From assembly GCA_024104275.1 (NCBI GenBank), contig JAGGHK010000004.1, forward strand, positions 1 to 64,000: 64,000 nucleotides of DNA, given 5' to 3'. Positions 1 to 8,113 of the stretch are shown piece by piece. The stretch is from Bifidobacterium sp. (GTDB lineage: Bacteria > Actinomycetota > Actinomycetes > Actinomycetales > Bifidobacteriaceae). Both the position numbers and the translations under genes were made by a program. Each line of letters starts with the position of its first letter. Within the stretch, counting starts at the first letter, position 1. Under the pieces are notes generated by a model. That model had not been told where the DNA came from. It worked only from the letters and a program-made list of their open reading frames with translations, and did not search any database.

Positions 1-247
1 TTTTAAGCTGTGCTACGGTTTTCTTCTTCTCGGGGCCGACAATATAGTACGGCTCGAAACCATCGTCGACATCAACGCCAAAGCGCCCGAACTTGGCCTT
101 TTTGGAAGCGGGAACCTGGCTCGGCTGCGCCAAGTCACGTATATGGCCGACGGAGGCCATGACCGTGTAGTCCTTGCCAAGGTACCCACCGATCTTCTTG
201 GCCTTGGTCGGAGACTCCACGATGACAAGTTTCTTACCAGCCGTCAT
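1..247 (-). CDS. topA: DNA topoisomerase I, N-terminal part (gene runs off the left edge)
   Basis: The minus strand from the ATG at 247 encodes MTAGKKLVIVESPTKAKKIG and continues through a VGHIRDL-type segment. This is the start of the Toprim domain of type IA topoisomerases, which relax negatively supercoiled DNA. IVESPTKAK carries the metal and catalytic glutamate of the Toprim fold. About 82 codons are visible and the reading frame is open to base 1. A GAAGGAGCG Shine-Dalgarno sequence lies just upstream of the start. The gene is divergent from the MATE exporter gene. Confidence 0.95.
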   Translation of the reverse strand, partial: MTAGKKLVIVESPTKAKKIGGYLGKDYTVMASVGHIRDLAQPSQVPASKKAKFGRFGVDVDDGFEPYYIVGPEKKKTVAQLK

Positions 248-512
248 AACCGCTCCTTCACGTCTTGAGGTTACGTTCACCATATTACTTACTTACCCAC
301 AGCATACAAGCGAAACATCAGTGTAGCGCATGGCGCAACATAGCAATAAGGACTACCATACCGCACCGAACTTTCGTACCGCTGCACGGCTCTTCTTTTA
401 TGCTGCCAAAGAGAACTGAATAAATACTGGCGCTTCTTAATCGGCGCCGTTACAATGGCAACCGAACTTCGACAGATACCCGATACATCCAAGAATCCAG
501 AGCATTACCATA

Positions 513-2129
513 GTGACCAAAACGCCAGCAACAAACGAGAACGACCGGACCGAACAAGGGGCGGCGGACGATACGACGATTGACGGCCAAACGATAGGCG
601 GCGCAACAACTTATGGGCACATTGCGAGCAGCGAGACGGCTTACCCGCAAACCATAAATGGGGGTGCCCACGAGCCGGCAAATGGCACAGCACCAACCTG
701 CGATCATGCCGCCGATACCGCTACTGCACAAACCGACAGACAACCCTCCGCCACAACAGAAACCCACGAACAATCCGCAGACTCCACGCGAACCTACGAT
801 CGGGCCGAGCGAAGGCGCGTCAACCGGCAAATACTGGCTCTGGCAATTCCCACGTTCGGCCAGCTCATCGCCGACCCTCTTTTCGTGCTTATCGACACGG
901 CCATCGTCGGGCATATTGGCGACACCGCGCTGGCCGGGCTTTCCATCGGCTCCACGGTTCTGCTCACCGTTGCCGGGCTGTGCAATTTCCTGGCCTACGG
1001 CACCACCTCGCGCGTGGGGCAGCTGATGGGTGCCGGGCGCAAACGCGAAGGGCTCGAGACCGGGGTCGACGGGCTCTGGCTGGCACTGATTATCGGCGTC
1101 GTCATTTCGGCGGCGTTCTTCGCTGGGGCTCGGCCGCTGTGCTCGCTGATGGGGGCGCGCGGCGAAGTGCTCGACAACGCGACGATTTATCTGCAGGCCG
1201 TCATCTTCGGACTTCCGGGAATGCTGCTGGTCTACGCTGCCAACGGCATTTTCCGCGGGCTCAAGAAAGTACGCATCACGCTTGTCGCCGCCGTTCTGGG
1301 AGCGGCGCTCAATACCGCGCTTGATTTTCTGTTCGTTTTCGGGCTTGATATGGGCATTATAGGTTCGGGCCTCGCGACGCTTATTGCGCAATGGTTCATG
1401 GGCATTTACCTCGTCATTCCATCTTTGAAATGGTCGCACGACGCGGGCGCTTCACTTGCGCCTCGAATTTCCGGCATTACCGCCACGGCTGCCGACGGAC
1501 TTCCCTTGTTCATCCGTACGCTGGCACTGCGTATCTGTTTGGTGGCGACCGTCGTGCTCGCCACGCACATGGGCACGCAAGTGCTCGCCGCCTACCAGGC
1601 CGTCAATTCCAGCTGGAACTTCGTCTTGAACATCCTCGACGCCATCGGCATTTCCGGCCAAGCGCTGGTCGCCACCGAAATCGGCGCGAAACGCTACGGA
1701 CGGGCGCGGGAGATGACGCGGATCTCGGCACGCGCAGGGCTTTACGGCGGTATCGGCATCGGGGTCGCGCTCATCGCTTTGAGCTTTGTTGCGGCTCCCT
1801 TGTTCAGCACGAACGCAGATATCCAACACCTCACCACCGTCGGTATGATTGTCGCAGCTGTTTTCATGCCACTTGCAGGCTGGATGTGGGCGCTCGACGG
1901 CATTCTCATCGGCGCCGGCGACTACAAATACCTCGCCATCGCCTGCTCGATCGTCACCATCGTTTACCTGCCGCTCGTCCTCGTGCTCAACTTCATCGAC
2001 GGCGCCTACAACCCCAGCTCGACCGTCCGTATGATCCTGCTCTGGGCCGTTTTCAACGTTGTCTTCATCGGCGGCCGTTCGATCTTCAACGGCCTGCGCG
2101 CCCGCGGCGACAAGTGGCTGAAAAGGTAA
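513..2129 (+). CDS. MATE family efflux transporter (DinF-like)
   Basis: A 538-residue polytopic membrane protein. The core from about residue 103 onward (NRQILALAIPTFGQLIADPLF, then DTAIVGHIG) is typical of MATE Na+ or H+ driven exporters of the DinF/NorM group, which expel cationic drugs and metabolites. The first 100 or so residues are hydrophilic, rich in Thr, Ala, Asp and Gln, and lie outside the family domain. The only in-frame start before the core is the GTG at 513, which has no clear Shine-Dalgarno sequence, so the true start is uncertain. Substrate cannot be inferred. It stands alone between topA and the hipBA pair. Confidence 0.88.
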   Translation: MTKTPATNENDRTEQGAADDTTIDGQTIGGATTYGHIASSETAYPQTINGGAHEPANGTAPTCDHAADTATAQTDRQPSATTETHEQSADSTRTYDRAERRRVNRQILALAIPTFGQLIADPLFVLIDTAIVGHIGDTALAGLSIGSTVLLTVAGLCNFLAYGTTSRVGQLMGAGRKREGLETGVDGLWLALIIGVVISAAFFAGARPLCSLMGARGEVLDNATIYLQAVIFGLPGMLLVYAANGIFRGLKKVRITLVAAVLGAALNTALDFLFVFGLDMGIIGSGLATLIAQWFMGIYLVIPSLKWSHDAGASLAPRISGITATAADGLPLFIRTLALRICLVATVVLATHMGTQVLAAYQAVNSSWNFVLNILDAIGISGQALVATEIGAKRYGRAREMTRISARAGLYGGIGIGVALIALSFVAAPLFSTNADIQHLTTVGMIVAAVFMPLAGWMWALDGILIGAGDYKYLAIACSIVTIVYLPLVLVLNFIDGAYNPSSTVRMILLWAVFNVVFIGGRSIFNGLRARGDKWLKR

Positions 2130-2268
2130 TACATTCAAAAGCCGCACACCTGAACAGAGCCATTTAAAACAAGAACCGCCATTTTCCGCCGTCCCATTTT
2201 TAAATACCCCACTTTGGGTGTGCATCTAGTCGCGAGGCAAACATTCAAGGCCTTCCTTACTCATCCAC

Positions 2269-2313
2269 TGTTCGATAAAACGAACAATCATAAAATGTTC
2301 GAAATATCGAACA
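2269..2313. promoter_or_regulatory. Paired TTCG-type inverted repeats upstream of hipBA
   Basis: Two related palindromes lie 27 bp apart centre to centre. TGTTCGATAAAACGAACA (2269-2286) has 6-bp arms. TGTTCGAAATATCGAACA (2296-2313) has 7-bp arms around AATA. They sit in AT-rich DNA about 190-235 bp before the antitoxin start and look like binding sites for a dimeric repressor. Confidence 0.55.
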
Positions 2314-2377
2314 ATTCTTCAATGTCTTGATTTCCAAACATTTCGACAATGAATCAAATTTGACACATTCAATTAAT

Positions 2378-2446
2378 GTAGCAGTTCTGCTACTTTTATA
2401 AAATGTGTTTATTCTGCTACATTTTTAAAATGCAGCAGTTTTGCGA
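2378..2446 (+). promoter_or_regulatory. Second operator cluster (GTAGCAG type) of hipBA
   Basis: GTAGCAGTTCTGCTAC (2378-2393) is an inverted repeat with 7-bp arms. Degenerate repeats of the same word follow (CTGCTAC at 2414-2420, GCAGCAG at 2432-2438, then TTGCGAC). The last repeat overlaps the proposed -35 box of hipBA. This is the arrangement expected for autoregulation by the HipB DNA-binding protein. Binding is inferred from position and symmetry only. Confidence 0.55.
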
Positions 2447-2469
2447 CATTTATGTTGTATTCTTAAAAT
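2441..2469 (+). promoter_or_regulatory. Probable hipBA promoter
   Basis: TTGCGA (2441-2446) and TAAAAT (2464-2469) are separated by exactly 17 bp. They are followed at 2494 by the Shine-Dalgarno sequence GGAGG of hipB. The -35 box lies inside the operator repeats. Confidence 0.55.
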
Positions 2470-2504
2470 ACAGGAATGGTTTCGACATTAATCGGAGGTA
2501 ACAA

Positions 2505-3038
2505 ATGCGGAAGTTCACCACTCCGATTCAAACCGTGCAACAACTTGCCATCAACATTCACGATGCCAGAAAAGCAGCCGGTCTCAGCCAAGAAGAATTA
2601 GCCGGCAAAACCGGACTTTCACGCTCATGGATTACTCGGCTTGAAACCGGAAAGATTGCCAACCCCGGCTTCAACGACGTGCTCTCCGTCTATAAAGCCC
2701 TTCATATATCTGACTCAATTTCCTATCGAGCCACTGATCTGGAACCTGAGGACGACAAATCCAAACCCGTATCTTCGCCACAGAAAAAAGCTGACCAGCA
2801 AACCCAACCAAGCACCTTGGCCAGCCGACGATTGCGAAACCTCAAAAAGCAGGAACTCGATTCCTTGCCGAAGAAAAAGAAACTTTCTGATACGGCTTTG
2901 AAAGACTTCAAATTCGCCGACAAAACGCAAAAATCGGTGAATAATATCTTGAAAGAAATGAGCCAACGAGCCGCCGAAAGCTCTCGTCAGGCATCCCGGC
3001 TCAACAACCCAGATTCACTCCAACCCTCTCAGCGATGA
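2505..3038 (+). CDS. hipB: HipB-like antitoxin, XRE-family DNA-binding protein
   Basis: 177 residues. Residues 10-65 (ARKAAGLSQEELAGKTGLSR, then SWITRLETGK) form a Cro/C1-type helix-turn-helix as in HipB antitoxins. These bind the HipA kinase and repress the shared promoter. The C-terminal 100 residues are charged, Lys/Ser rich and probably flexible, making the protein about twice the length of E. coli HipB. The ATG is preceded by GGAGG at a good distance. The gene ends 10 bp before hipA, so the two are one transcription unit. The upstream palindrome clusters are its likely targets. Confidence 0.85.
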   Translation: MRKFTTPIQTVQQLAINIHDARKAAGLSQEELAGKTGLSRSWITRLETGKIANPGFNDVLSVYKALHISDSISYRATDLEPEDDKSKPVSSPQKKADQQTQPSTLASRRLRNLKKQELDSLPKKKKLSDTALKDFKFADKTQKSVNNILKEMSQRAAESSRQASRLNNPDSLQPSQR

Positions 3039-3048
3039 AAGGAACGAC

Positions 3049-4377
3049 ATGCGTACCAAAGAACTCTACGTTTTTCTTGACGGCCAACGCATCGGGACAC
3101 TTCGCGAAGACGAGAAAGGCCACCACAACTTCACGTATAGCGATTCAAACGGAACCGCACAACTGTCGTTATCGATGAAACGCCGTCCCGCACCATGGAC
3201 CGGCAAACCTGTAGAAGCCTACATCGATGGCCTATTGCCAGACGACCGTTCCATTCGTCAGGAAATCGGACGTCTTTACGATGTCAGCTCGCACAATCCA
3301 TTCGCATTGCTCACTGCCATCGGCTTGGACTGCGCCGGAGGAGTCCAATTCGTCGCACCAGAGAATGTTGATTTATTAAATCGGCCAGAAGAATTACGAC
3401 CCATTTCAGAAGCCGAAATAGGGGACAGGCTTCTCGGGCTCGTAGACGCTCGTCAAGAAGGCTGGCATGGTAGCGATGAACATTGGTCTCTTAATGGTGC
3501 ACAAGGAAAAATCGCACTACGAAAGATAGGCGACAACTGGTTTGAAGCACTCGACGCGGCGGCGACCACCCACATTCTAAAGCCCGGTGTTTCGCAACTT
3601 CGCGAACAAGCCTTTAACGAATACATTTGTCTGAAAACGATAGAGAATCTTGGAATCAGCGTTTCTCAGTCACGATTCCAAAGCTTCGATGGTACCCCTG
3701 CAATCGTAAGTACAAGATGGGATCGCTCACCCGTAAAAACCACGGATGGTAAAGACAGCATTCGGCGCATCCACCAGGAGGACTTGTGCCAAGCGATGAG
3801 TTACATGACCCAGGAGAAATACCAATCGGACGGTGGGCCCGGAGCAGTTGCGATTATTCGATTCCTCAGGGCGAATCAGCTCGGAGAGACCGATATCGTT
3901 CAGTTCGTCATCGGTCTTATACTGAACTTCCTCATCGGAGGAACGGACGCGCATGCCAAGAACTACGCCATTCTGGAACCGGTCGGCGAAGCCCCGCGAC
4001 TTGCACCGTTCTACGATATCGCCTCGATTTTCGCCTACGGCACACGCGGCGACCGTAAGAGCGAGCGCAAGATGGCCATGTCAATCGGCGGCGAATACCA
4101 TTACGAACGTATCGAGCTGAAACACTGGCTCAAGCTCTGTCAAGATGCCAAACTCGACCCGGAACTCATCGCCGGTTTGTTGAAACATTATGCCGAGATC
4201 CTGCCCGATACGTTCAACGACGTGGCCAAAACTGCTCTCACGGAAGCCGCCAAACTCAAGATTTCGCCAGAATCGCTCAAGACCCCCAACGGCAGCTCAG
4301 CAACCAAGCGCAAGGAACTTGTCAACCGAATCGGCGCAGGGATTAAACGCCAATGCGACACAGTGCTCAACTGGTGA
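3049..4377 (+). CDS. hipA: HipA-like serine/threonine kinase toxin
   Basis: 442 residues, the normal HipA length. The N-terminal domain (1-110) is followed by the kinase core: KIALRK near 154-159 for nucleotide binding, the catalytic loop GTDAHAKN (298-305; D300 and N305 match the D and N of the family TDxHxKN motif), and FYDIAS (321-326) carrying the metal-binding aspartate. HipA kinases phosphorylate aminoacyl-tRNA synthetases and induce growth arrest and persistence. The intact catalytic residues argue that this toxin is active. It follows hipB by 10 bp. Confidence 0.88.
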   Translation: MRTKELYVFLDGQRIGTLREDEKGHHNFTYSDSNGTAQLSLSMKRRPAPWTGKPVEAYIDGLLPDDRSIRQEIGRLYDVSSHNPFALLTAIGLDCAGGVQFVAPENVDLLNRPEELRPISEAEIGDRLLGLVDARQEGWHGSDEHWSLNGAQGKIALRKIGDNWFEALDAAATTHILKPGVSQLREQAFNEYICLKTIENLGISVSQSRFQSFDGTPAIVSTRWDRSPVKTTDGKDSIRRIHQEDLCQAMSYMTQEKYQSDGGPGAVAIIRFLRANQLGETDIVQFVIGLILNFLIGGTDAHAKNYAILEPVGEAPRLAPFYDIASIFAYGTRGDRKSERKMAMSIGGEYHYERIELKHWLKLCQDAKLDPELIAGLLKHYAEILPDTFNDVAKTALTEAAKLKISPESLKTPNGSSATKRKELVNRIGAGIKRQCDTVLNW

Positions 4378-4479
4378 CAGGGTCCCTGACACTCATCAAA
4401 GCAGGCAACTCATCGCTTACGGGCGTCGTAGCGCACCAGCCAACACACACGGGCTGAAATCGGCAATAATCACAAAGCA

Positions 4480-4620
4480 TGCTTAAATCGCCATCGAAAT
4501 CATGGCGAAGGAATTTAAGCACAATTTTGAGCGATAATTATGCTTAAAATGCTAGCGAAACCGTGTCGCAGGAATTTAAGCATAATCTGAGACGAAAAAC
4601 ATGCTTAAATTCCTATTTGG
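4480..4620. repeat. Dispersed intergenic repeat, copy A (AGGAATTTAAGCA family)
   Basis: AGGAATTTAAGCA occurs at 4509 and 4570 (61 bp apart). Each copy is followed by the inverted word TGCTTAAA, so two stem-loops can form. The second stem (AGGAATTTAAGCA / TGCTTAAATTCCT) is perfect over 13 bp. A second copy with the same spacing lies at 13810-13918. Copy A fills most of the gap between hipA and the marR gene. Confidence 0.75.
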
Positions 4621-4689
4621 TGCAATCCAGCGACCAAGTTAAGAACATCGATCGATAACGAATATCCGGGCCTTCGATATTATTTGTTA

Positions 4690-4699
4690 GTTAGCTAAC
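4690..4699. promoter_or_regulatory. Possible autoregulatory operator of the MarR gene
   Basis: The perfect 10-bp palindrome GTTAGCTAAC sits in AT-rich DNA about 60 bp before the MarR start. It is flanked by further TTAG/CTAA words. MarR proteins commonly bind such sites in their own promoter. Confidence 0.4.
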
Positions 4700-4757
4700 G
4701 AATTAATTTTTGTCGGGTCGATTTCAGCGACTCGACTGTCGAGAAGGCAAGAAGAAT

Positions 4758-5297
4758 ATGACCGATACGCCGGACGGGCGGCCGGAGAACTACGGGCGCC
4801 TGCTGCAGCAGTCCTCGAGCGCGATGTCACAGCAGCTCGGGCGGTTCGCGGCACGCTACGGGCTCACCGAAGTGCAGATGTCCGTCATCAACTTCATGAG
4901 CTCACAGCCAGATGGTGAAGTGGCCCAGCACGCCATCGAAGAGGAGTTCCACATCCAACGCTCCACCGTCACTGTCACTTTGCAACGCATGGAGGCACGC
5001 GGCTTGCTCACACGCGAGCAGGCAGCCGACGACGCACGGTGCAAGAAAGTAAAACTCACCTCGCGCGCCAAGCAAAGCGTCGAGGCCATCCACAGCTACA
5101 TCGACAACGAGCAGCGCGAGTTCGAGCGCCGCTTCTCCCCCGCGCAGATCACCGAGTTCAAAGAGATGCTGGCGTTCTTCGGGCGCGAGCACGATGACGA
5201 ACCGATATCGCAGATATCACATGCCAAAACTTCATCGTCTACCCCCGCCTTCGCACGCGATGACGACCCCGGAATCGAGCAGCAACCGCCGCGATAA
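4758..5297 (+). CDS. MarR-family transcriptional regulator
   Basis: 179 residues from the ATG at 4758. A TTG at 4710 would add 16 residues but has no support. The winged helix-turn-helix spans about residues 35-115 (EVQMSVINFMSS, IQRSTVTVTLQRMEARGLL, then a DDARCKKVKLT wing). This family senses small aromatic or toxic compounds and usually represses an adjacent efflux pump. Here the next gene is an EmrB-type pump, and the 300-bp gap between them contains three evenly spaced palindromes. Repression of that pump is the simplest reading. The C-terminal 25 residues are low complexity. Confidence 0.85.
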   Translation: MTDTPDGRPENYGRLLQQSSSAMSQQLGRFAARYGLTEVQMSVINFMSSQPDGEVAQHAIEEEFHIQRSTVTVTLQRMEARGLLTREQAADDARCKKVKLTSRAKQSVEAIHSYIDNEQREFERRFSPAQITEFKEMLAFFGREHDDEPISQISHAKTSSSTPAFARDDDPGIEQQPPR

Positions 5298-5395
5298 TCG
5301 TGATAACGCTATTTAGTCCAGATAATCATTGCCCCAACGTAAAGACGAAATCATGCGACATCATACTTATCCATTATAAATCTTCATATTTTGCA

Positions 5396-5536
5396 CCTCT
5401 TGGCGCGCCAAGAGGCCCATTTTTGGAAGAATTGCCCACATATCTTCCAAAATTAGCGGTCTTGGAGCGCCAAGAGAACCGAAAAATGAGGATTGAGGGC
5501 CAAATCATCAAAATTCGGCCCTCTTGGCGCGCCAAG
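5396..5536. promoter_or_regulatory. Three palindromic operators spaced exactly 62 bp apart
   Basis: CCTCTTGGCGCGCCAAGAGG (5396-5415) is a perfect 20-bp palindrome. TCTTGGAGCGCCAAGA (5460-5475) differs by one central base. CTTGGCGCGCCAAG (5523-5536) is perfect. Their centres are at 5405.5, 5467.5 and 5529.5, so the spacing is 62 bp twice. They lie between the MarR gene and the MFS pump gene and are probable MarR operators. Confidence 0.65.
5421..5452. repeat. Inverted repeat between the first two operators
   Basis: TTTTGGAAGA (5421-5430) and TCTTCCAAAA (5443-5452) are perfect 10-bp arms with a 12-bp loop. They may be a leader hairpin or an additional protein site. The function is unknown. Confidence 0.45.
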
Positions 5537-5601
5537 TTGTATCAAATCAGCACTTTGGACAACGACAAAACATTCAACACAAAATAAGAAAGCCATTACC
5601 T

Positions 5602-7029
5602 ATGACATCGAACGCACAAACCACAACCAAAGCGACAGCTGCCATGCAACAGCAACCACAACCGGCGAAAATCCCAGGAAAAGTCTTCGGCGCCATCATC
5701 GCGGCCGGCCTGCTCTCACTGAGCGGCGTGACTGTCGAAACCGCCATGAACGTCACCTTCCCAACGCTCATGAAAGAATTCGGCATCAACACCGAAACCG
5801 TGCAGTGGGTGACGACGGCCAACCTGCTCACCATCGCCATCGTCGTGCCATTGAGTGCGATGCTCAAGGCACGTTTCCGCACCAAGGCGCTGTTCATCGT
5901 GGCGAACCTTTCCTTCCTTGCCGGCCTGATCATCGAAATCTTCACGCCGAACTTCGCACTGCTCGTCACCGGCCGCGTCATCCAAGGCATCGGCGCCGGC
6001 ATCGCGCTGCCGCTGATGTTCAACATCATCCTCGAAACGGTACCGCCGCAGCGCATCGGACTGATGATGGGCTTCGGCACGTTGCTCACCGCGGTCGCCC
6101 CGGCCATCGGCCCGACCTTCGGCGGCATCGTGGTCTCCAGCACCAGCTGGCGCGTCATTTTTGCTTGCCTGCTGCCAGTCGTCTTTATTTCCCTCGTGCT
6201 CGGCATCGCCTGCATCCAACAGAAAAGCAAGATCCGCAATGTCAACTTCGACATCCTGAGCATCGCCCTCATCGCCATCACCTTCGCCGGCCTCATCTTC
6301 GGCTTCAGCTCCATGACCACCAAGCCGATTCTGAGCATCCAGGTCGGTGGCACCATCGTCGTCGGCATCATCGCGCTTGTGCTTTTCTGCATGCGTCAGC
6401 TCAAGATCGACACCCCGATCATCGACATCCGTACCTTGAAGAACCTGCGCTTCTCCGGTTTCGTCATCGCGTTCTTCCTGCTCCAGGCCATTTCGCTGGG
6501 TCTGGCGTTCATTCTGCCGAACTATCTGCAGCTCACCGACCATTCCTCGCCGCTTATCGCCGGCCTCACCCTGCTGCCGGGAGCCGCGTTGGGGGCGGCC
6601 CTTGCACTGCTCGGCGGCCGTATCTATGACGCCGTCGGCCCCAAGCCCCCGCTAATCTTCGGCGGCGCCTGCGCCATCATCGCGATGATCTGCTTCTTCG
6701 CGTTCGGCCATCATCTTTCCAGCGGCGCGGCGGCCGGGTTCTATCTGCTTTACATGCTTGGCATCGGCCTGAGCTCCGGCAACATCATGACCACCGGCCT
6801 TTCGCACCTGAGCGGTCACGAGCAGAGCATGGGCAACGCCATCTTCAACACCGCCCAGCAGTTCGCGGGCGCGGTCGGCACCTCAATCGCTTCCGCCATT
6901 CTCGCCGCCGGCCAGGCCGGTGCCGCCAACATGGCCACGGGCACGGCAATCGGCGCGACGATGACCTTCGCTGTGCTACTTGTCGCCCTTGTCATCGAGT
7001 TCGCCGACATCCTCCGTTCGCTGTTCTAA
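5602..7029 (+). CDS. MFS multidrug exporter, DHA2 (EmrB/QacA) type
   Basis: 475 residues from the ATG at 5602. An upstream start at 5524 would place the third operator inside the gene and is rejected. About 14 transmembrane segments are visible. Motifs include TANLLTIAIVVPLSAMLKAR (motif A region) and GRVIQGIGAGIALPLMF (motif C-like, antiporter signature). DHA2 proteins export drugs, bile salts or dyes in exchange for protons. The upstream MarR gene and operators suggest induction by a toxic ligand. A strong terminator follows at 7072. Substrate is unknown. Confidence 0.87.
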   Translation: MTSNAQTTTKATAAMQQQPQPAKIPGKVFGAIIAAGLLSLSGVTVETAMNVTFPTLMKEFGINTETVQWVTTANLLTIAIVVPLSAMLKARFRTKALFIVANLSFLAGLIIEIFTPNFALLVTGRVIQGIGAGIALPLMFNIILETVPPQRIGLMMGFGTLLTAVAPAIGPTFGGIVVSSTSWRVIFACLLPVVFISLVLGIACIQQKSKIRNVNFDILSIALIAITFAGLIFGFSSMTTKPILSIQVGGTIVVGIIALVLFCMRQLKIDTPIIDIRTLKNLRFSGFVIAFFLLQAISLGLAFILPNYLQLTDHSSPLIAGLTLLPGAALGAALALLGGRIYDAVGPKPPLIFGGACAIIAMICFFAFGHHLSSGAAAGFYLLYMLGIGLSSGNIMTTGLSHLSGHEQSMGNAIFNTAQQFAGAVGTSIASAILAAGQAGAANMATGTAIGATMTFAVLLVALVIEFADILRSLF

Positions 7030-7071
7030 AACAGAAAGCCACCGGCCGGCAATCTCGGCACCAATCAATAG

Positions 7072-7112
7072 CGGCTGTGATGACGTTGCAATATCGTCAT
7101 CACAGCCGTTTT
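7072..7112 (+). terminator. Rho-independent terminator of the MFS gene
   Basis: A perfect 14-bp stem, CGGCTGTGATGACG (7072-7085) pairing with 7095-7108, has a 9-nt loop and is followed by TTTT. It starts 43 bp after the stop codon. Confidence 0.85.
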
Positions 7113-7212
7113 GTATGGGGTTTTACCGCCGCAATCAGCAATATAGTAATACAGCAATAAATATTGAAACAGACAGCCTACAATGCAAGCGAAAGCGAGT
7201 AATCCGTTCGAT

Positions 7213-7264
7213 TTCACAGCAGGGAACGGAAAATCATTGAGCATTGGCGGTTCCGTGCTGTGAA
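7213..7264. repeat. Long imperfect inverted repeat
   Basis: TTCACAGCAGGGAACGG (7213-7229) pairs with 7248-7264 across an 18-bp loop, with two mismatches in 17 bp. It lies between the convergent MFS and DJ-1 genes. No U-tract follows on either side, so it is not a typical terminator. The rest of the 7113-7436 gap shows nothing recognisable. Confidence 0.5.
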
Positions 7265-7436
7265 CAATCAAAATAGCAAATTTGAATCAGCGAAATACCG
7301 CCATTCTCATTCTTGAAGACATCTATCCGATAGCACTCAAGCTCGCTGCAGCCCACAAAAAGCTTCAGTGCTGCGTCTTCACAGCACTCTCACCTTAAAC
7401 AATCGTATTTTCGGTTGCGTGCTGCGGAGGAATCGT

Positions 7437-7994
7437 TCACTCCCCGAGCGTTTCCTTGATCGCGCCGACGAACGCATCCAAATCCGCAGGCTTGCGCGAC
7501 GTGATGAGTTTCCACCCGTTGGCATCGTCGACATGAACCTCTTCGTCGACGTACTTGCCCCCGGCATTTTCGATGTCCGCAGCGATATAGCGGCAAGCGG
7601 TCAGCATCTTGCCCTTGAGCAGGCCGGAGTTGACCAGCAGCCACGCGCCATGGCAAATCGAGGCGACTGGCTTGCCAGCTGCAGCAAAGTCACGCGCAAG
7701 CTTCTGCGCCGCCGGATCGACGCGCAGACGGTCGACGTTGCAGGTGCCGCCGGGCACGACGAGCATGTCGAAATCATCTGCGGGAACCTCGGAATACACA
7801 GTATCCGGCTCCACGATTTCACCGACATACCGGTCGTGCCGCACGGTCTCGATAGGCGCGAGCTCAGCCGCCGCCAACGTCACGGAAGCCCCCGCCGCCC
7901 GCAAATCACGTAGCGGCCGCGTCATCTCGGTCTCCTCAATGCCCCAGTTGCGTACGATAATAAGCACTTTCGCGTCGCTCACCGATGTCGCCAT
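7437..7994 (-). CDS. DJ-1/PfpI family protein
   Basis: 185 residues, the usual family length. The nucleophile elbow ASICHGAWLL has the conserved Cys114 and His115, with Glu20 (NWGIEETE) in the expected position near the active site. Members are glyoxalases, chaperone-like deglycases or peptidase homologues involved in stress resistance. The exact activity cannot be told from sequence. Start chosen at the ATG at 7994, preceded by AAGGAG. It appears monocistronic. Confidence 0.87.
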   Translation of the reverse strand: MATSVSDAKVLIIVRNWGIEETEMTRPLRDLRAAGASVTLAAAELAPIETVRHDRYVGEIVEPDTVYSEVPADDFDMLVVPGGTCNVDRLRVDPAAQKLARDFAAAGKPVASICHGAWLLVNSGLLKGKMLTACRYIAADIENAGGKYVDEEVHVDDANGWKLITSRKPADLDAFVGAIKETLGE

Positions 7995-8113
7995 AATGCC
8001 GTCTCCTTATATATACCGAATATCAAAATATCAACATTCTCATTGTATATAAGCGAACCACGAACCGGAACCGCAGAAACCGGCTGGGTTCATTATCTTG
8101 CGCACACCCGCGC

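Noticed and set aside
450-1439. 329-codon minus-strand ORF
   Set aside because: It is antisense to the MATE gene. Its composition reflects the opposite strand and it has no domain.
5493-6629. 378-codon plus-strand ORF, rich in Arg and His
   Set aside because: It is an alternative frame of the MFS gene with shadow composition and no family features.
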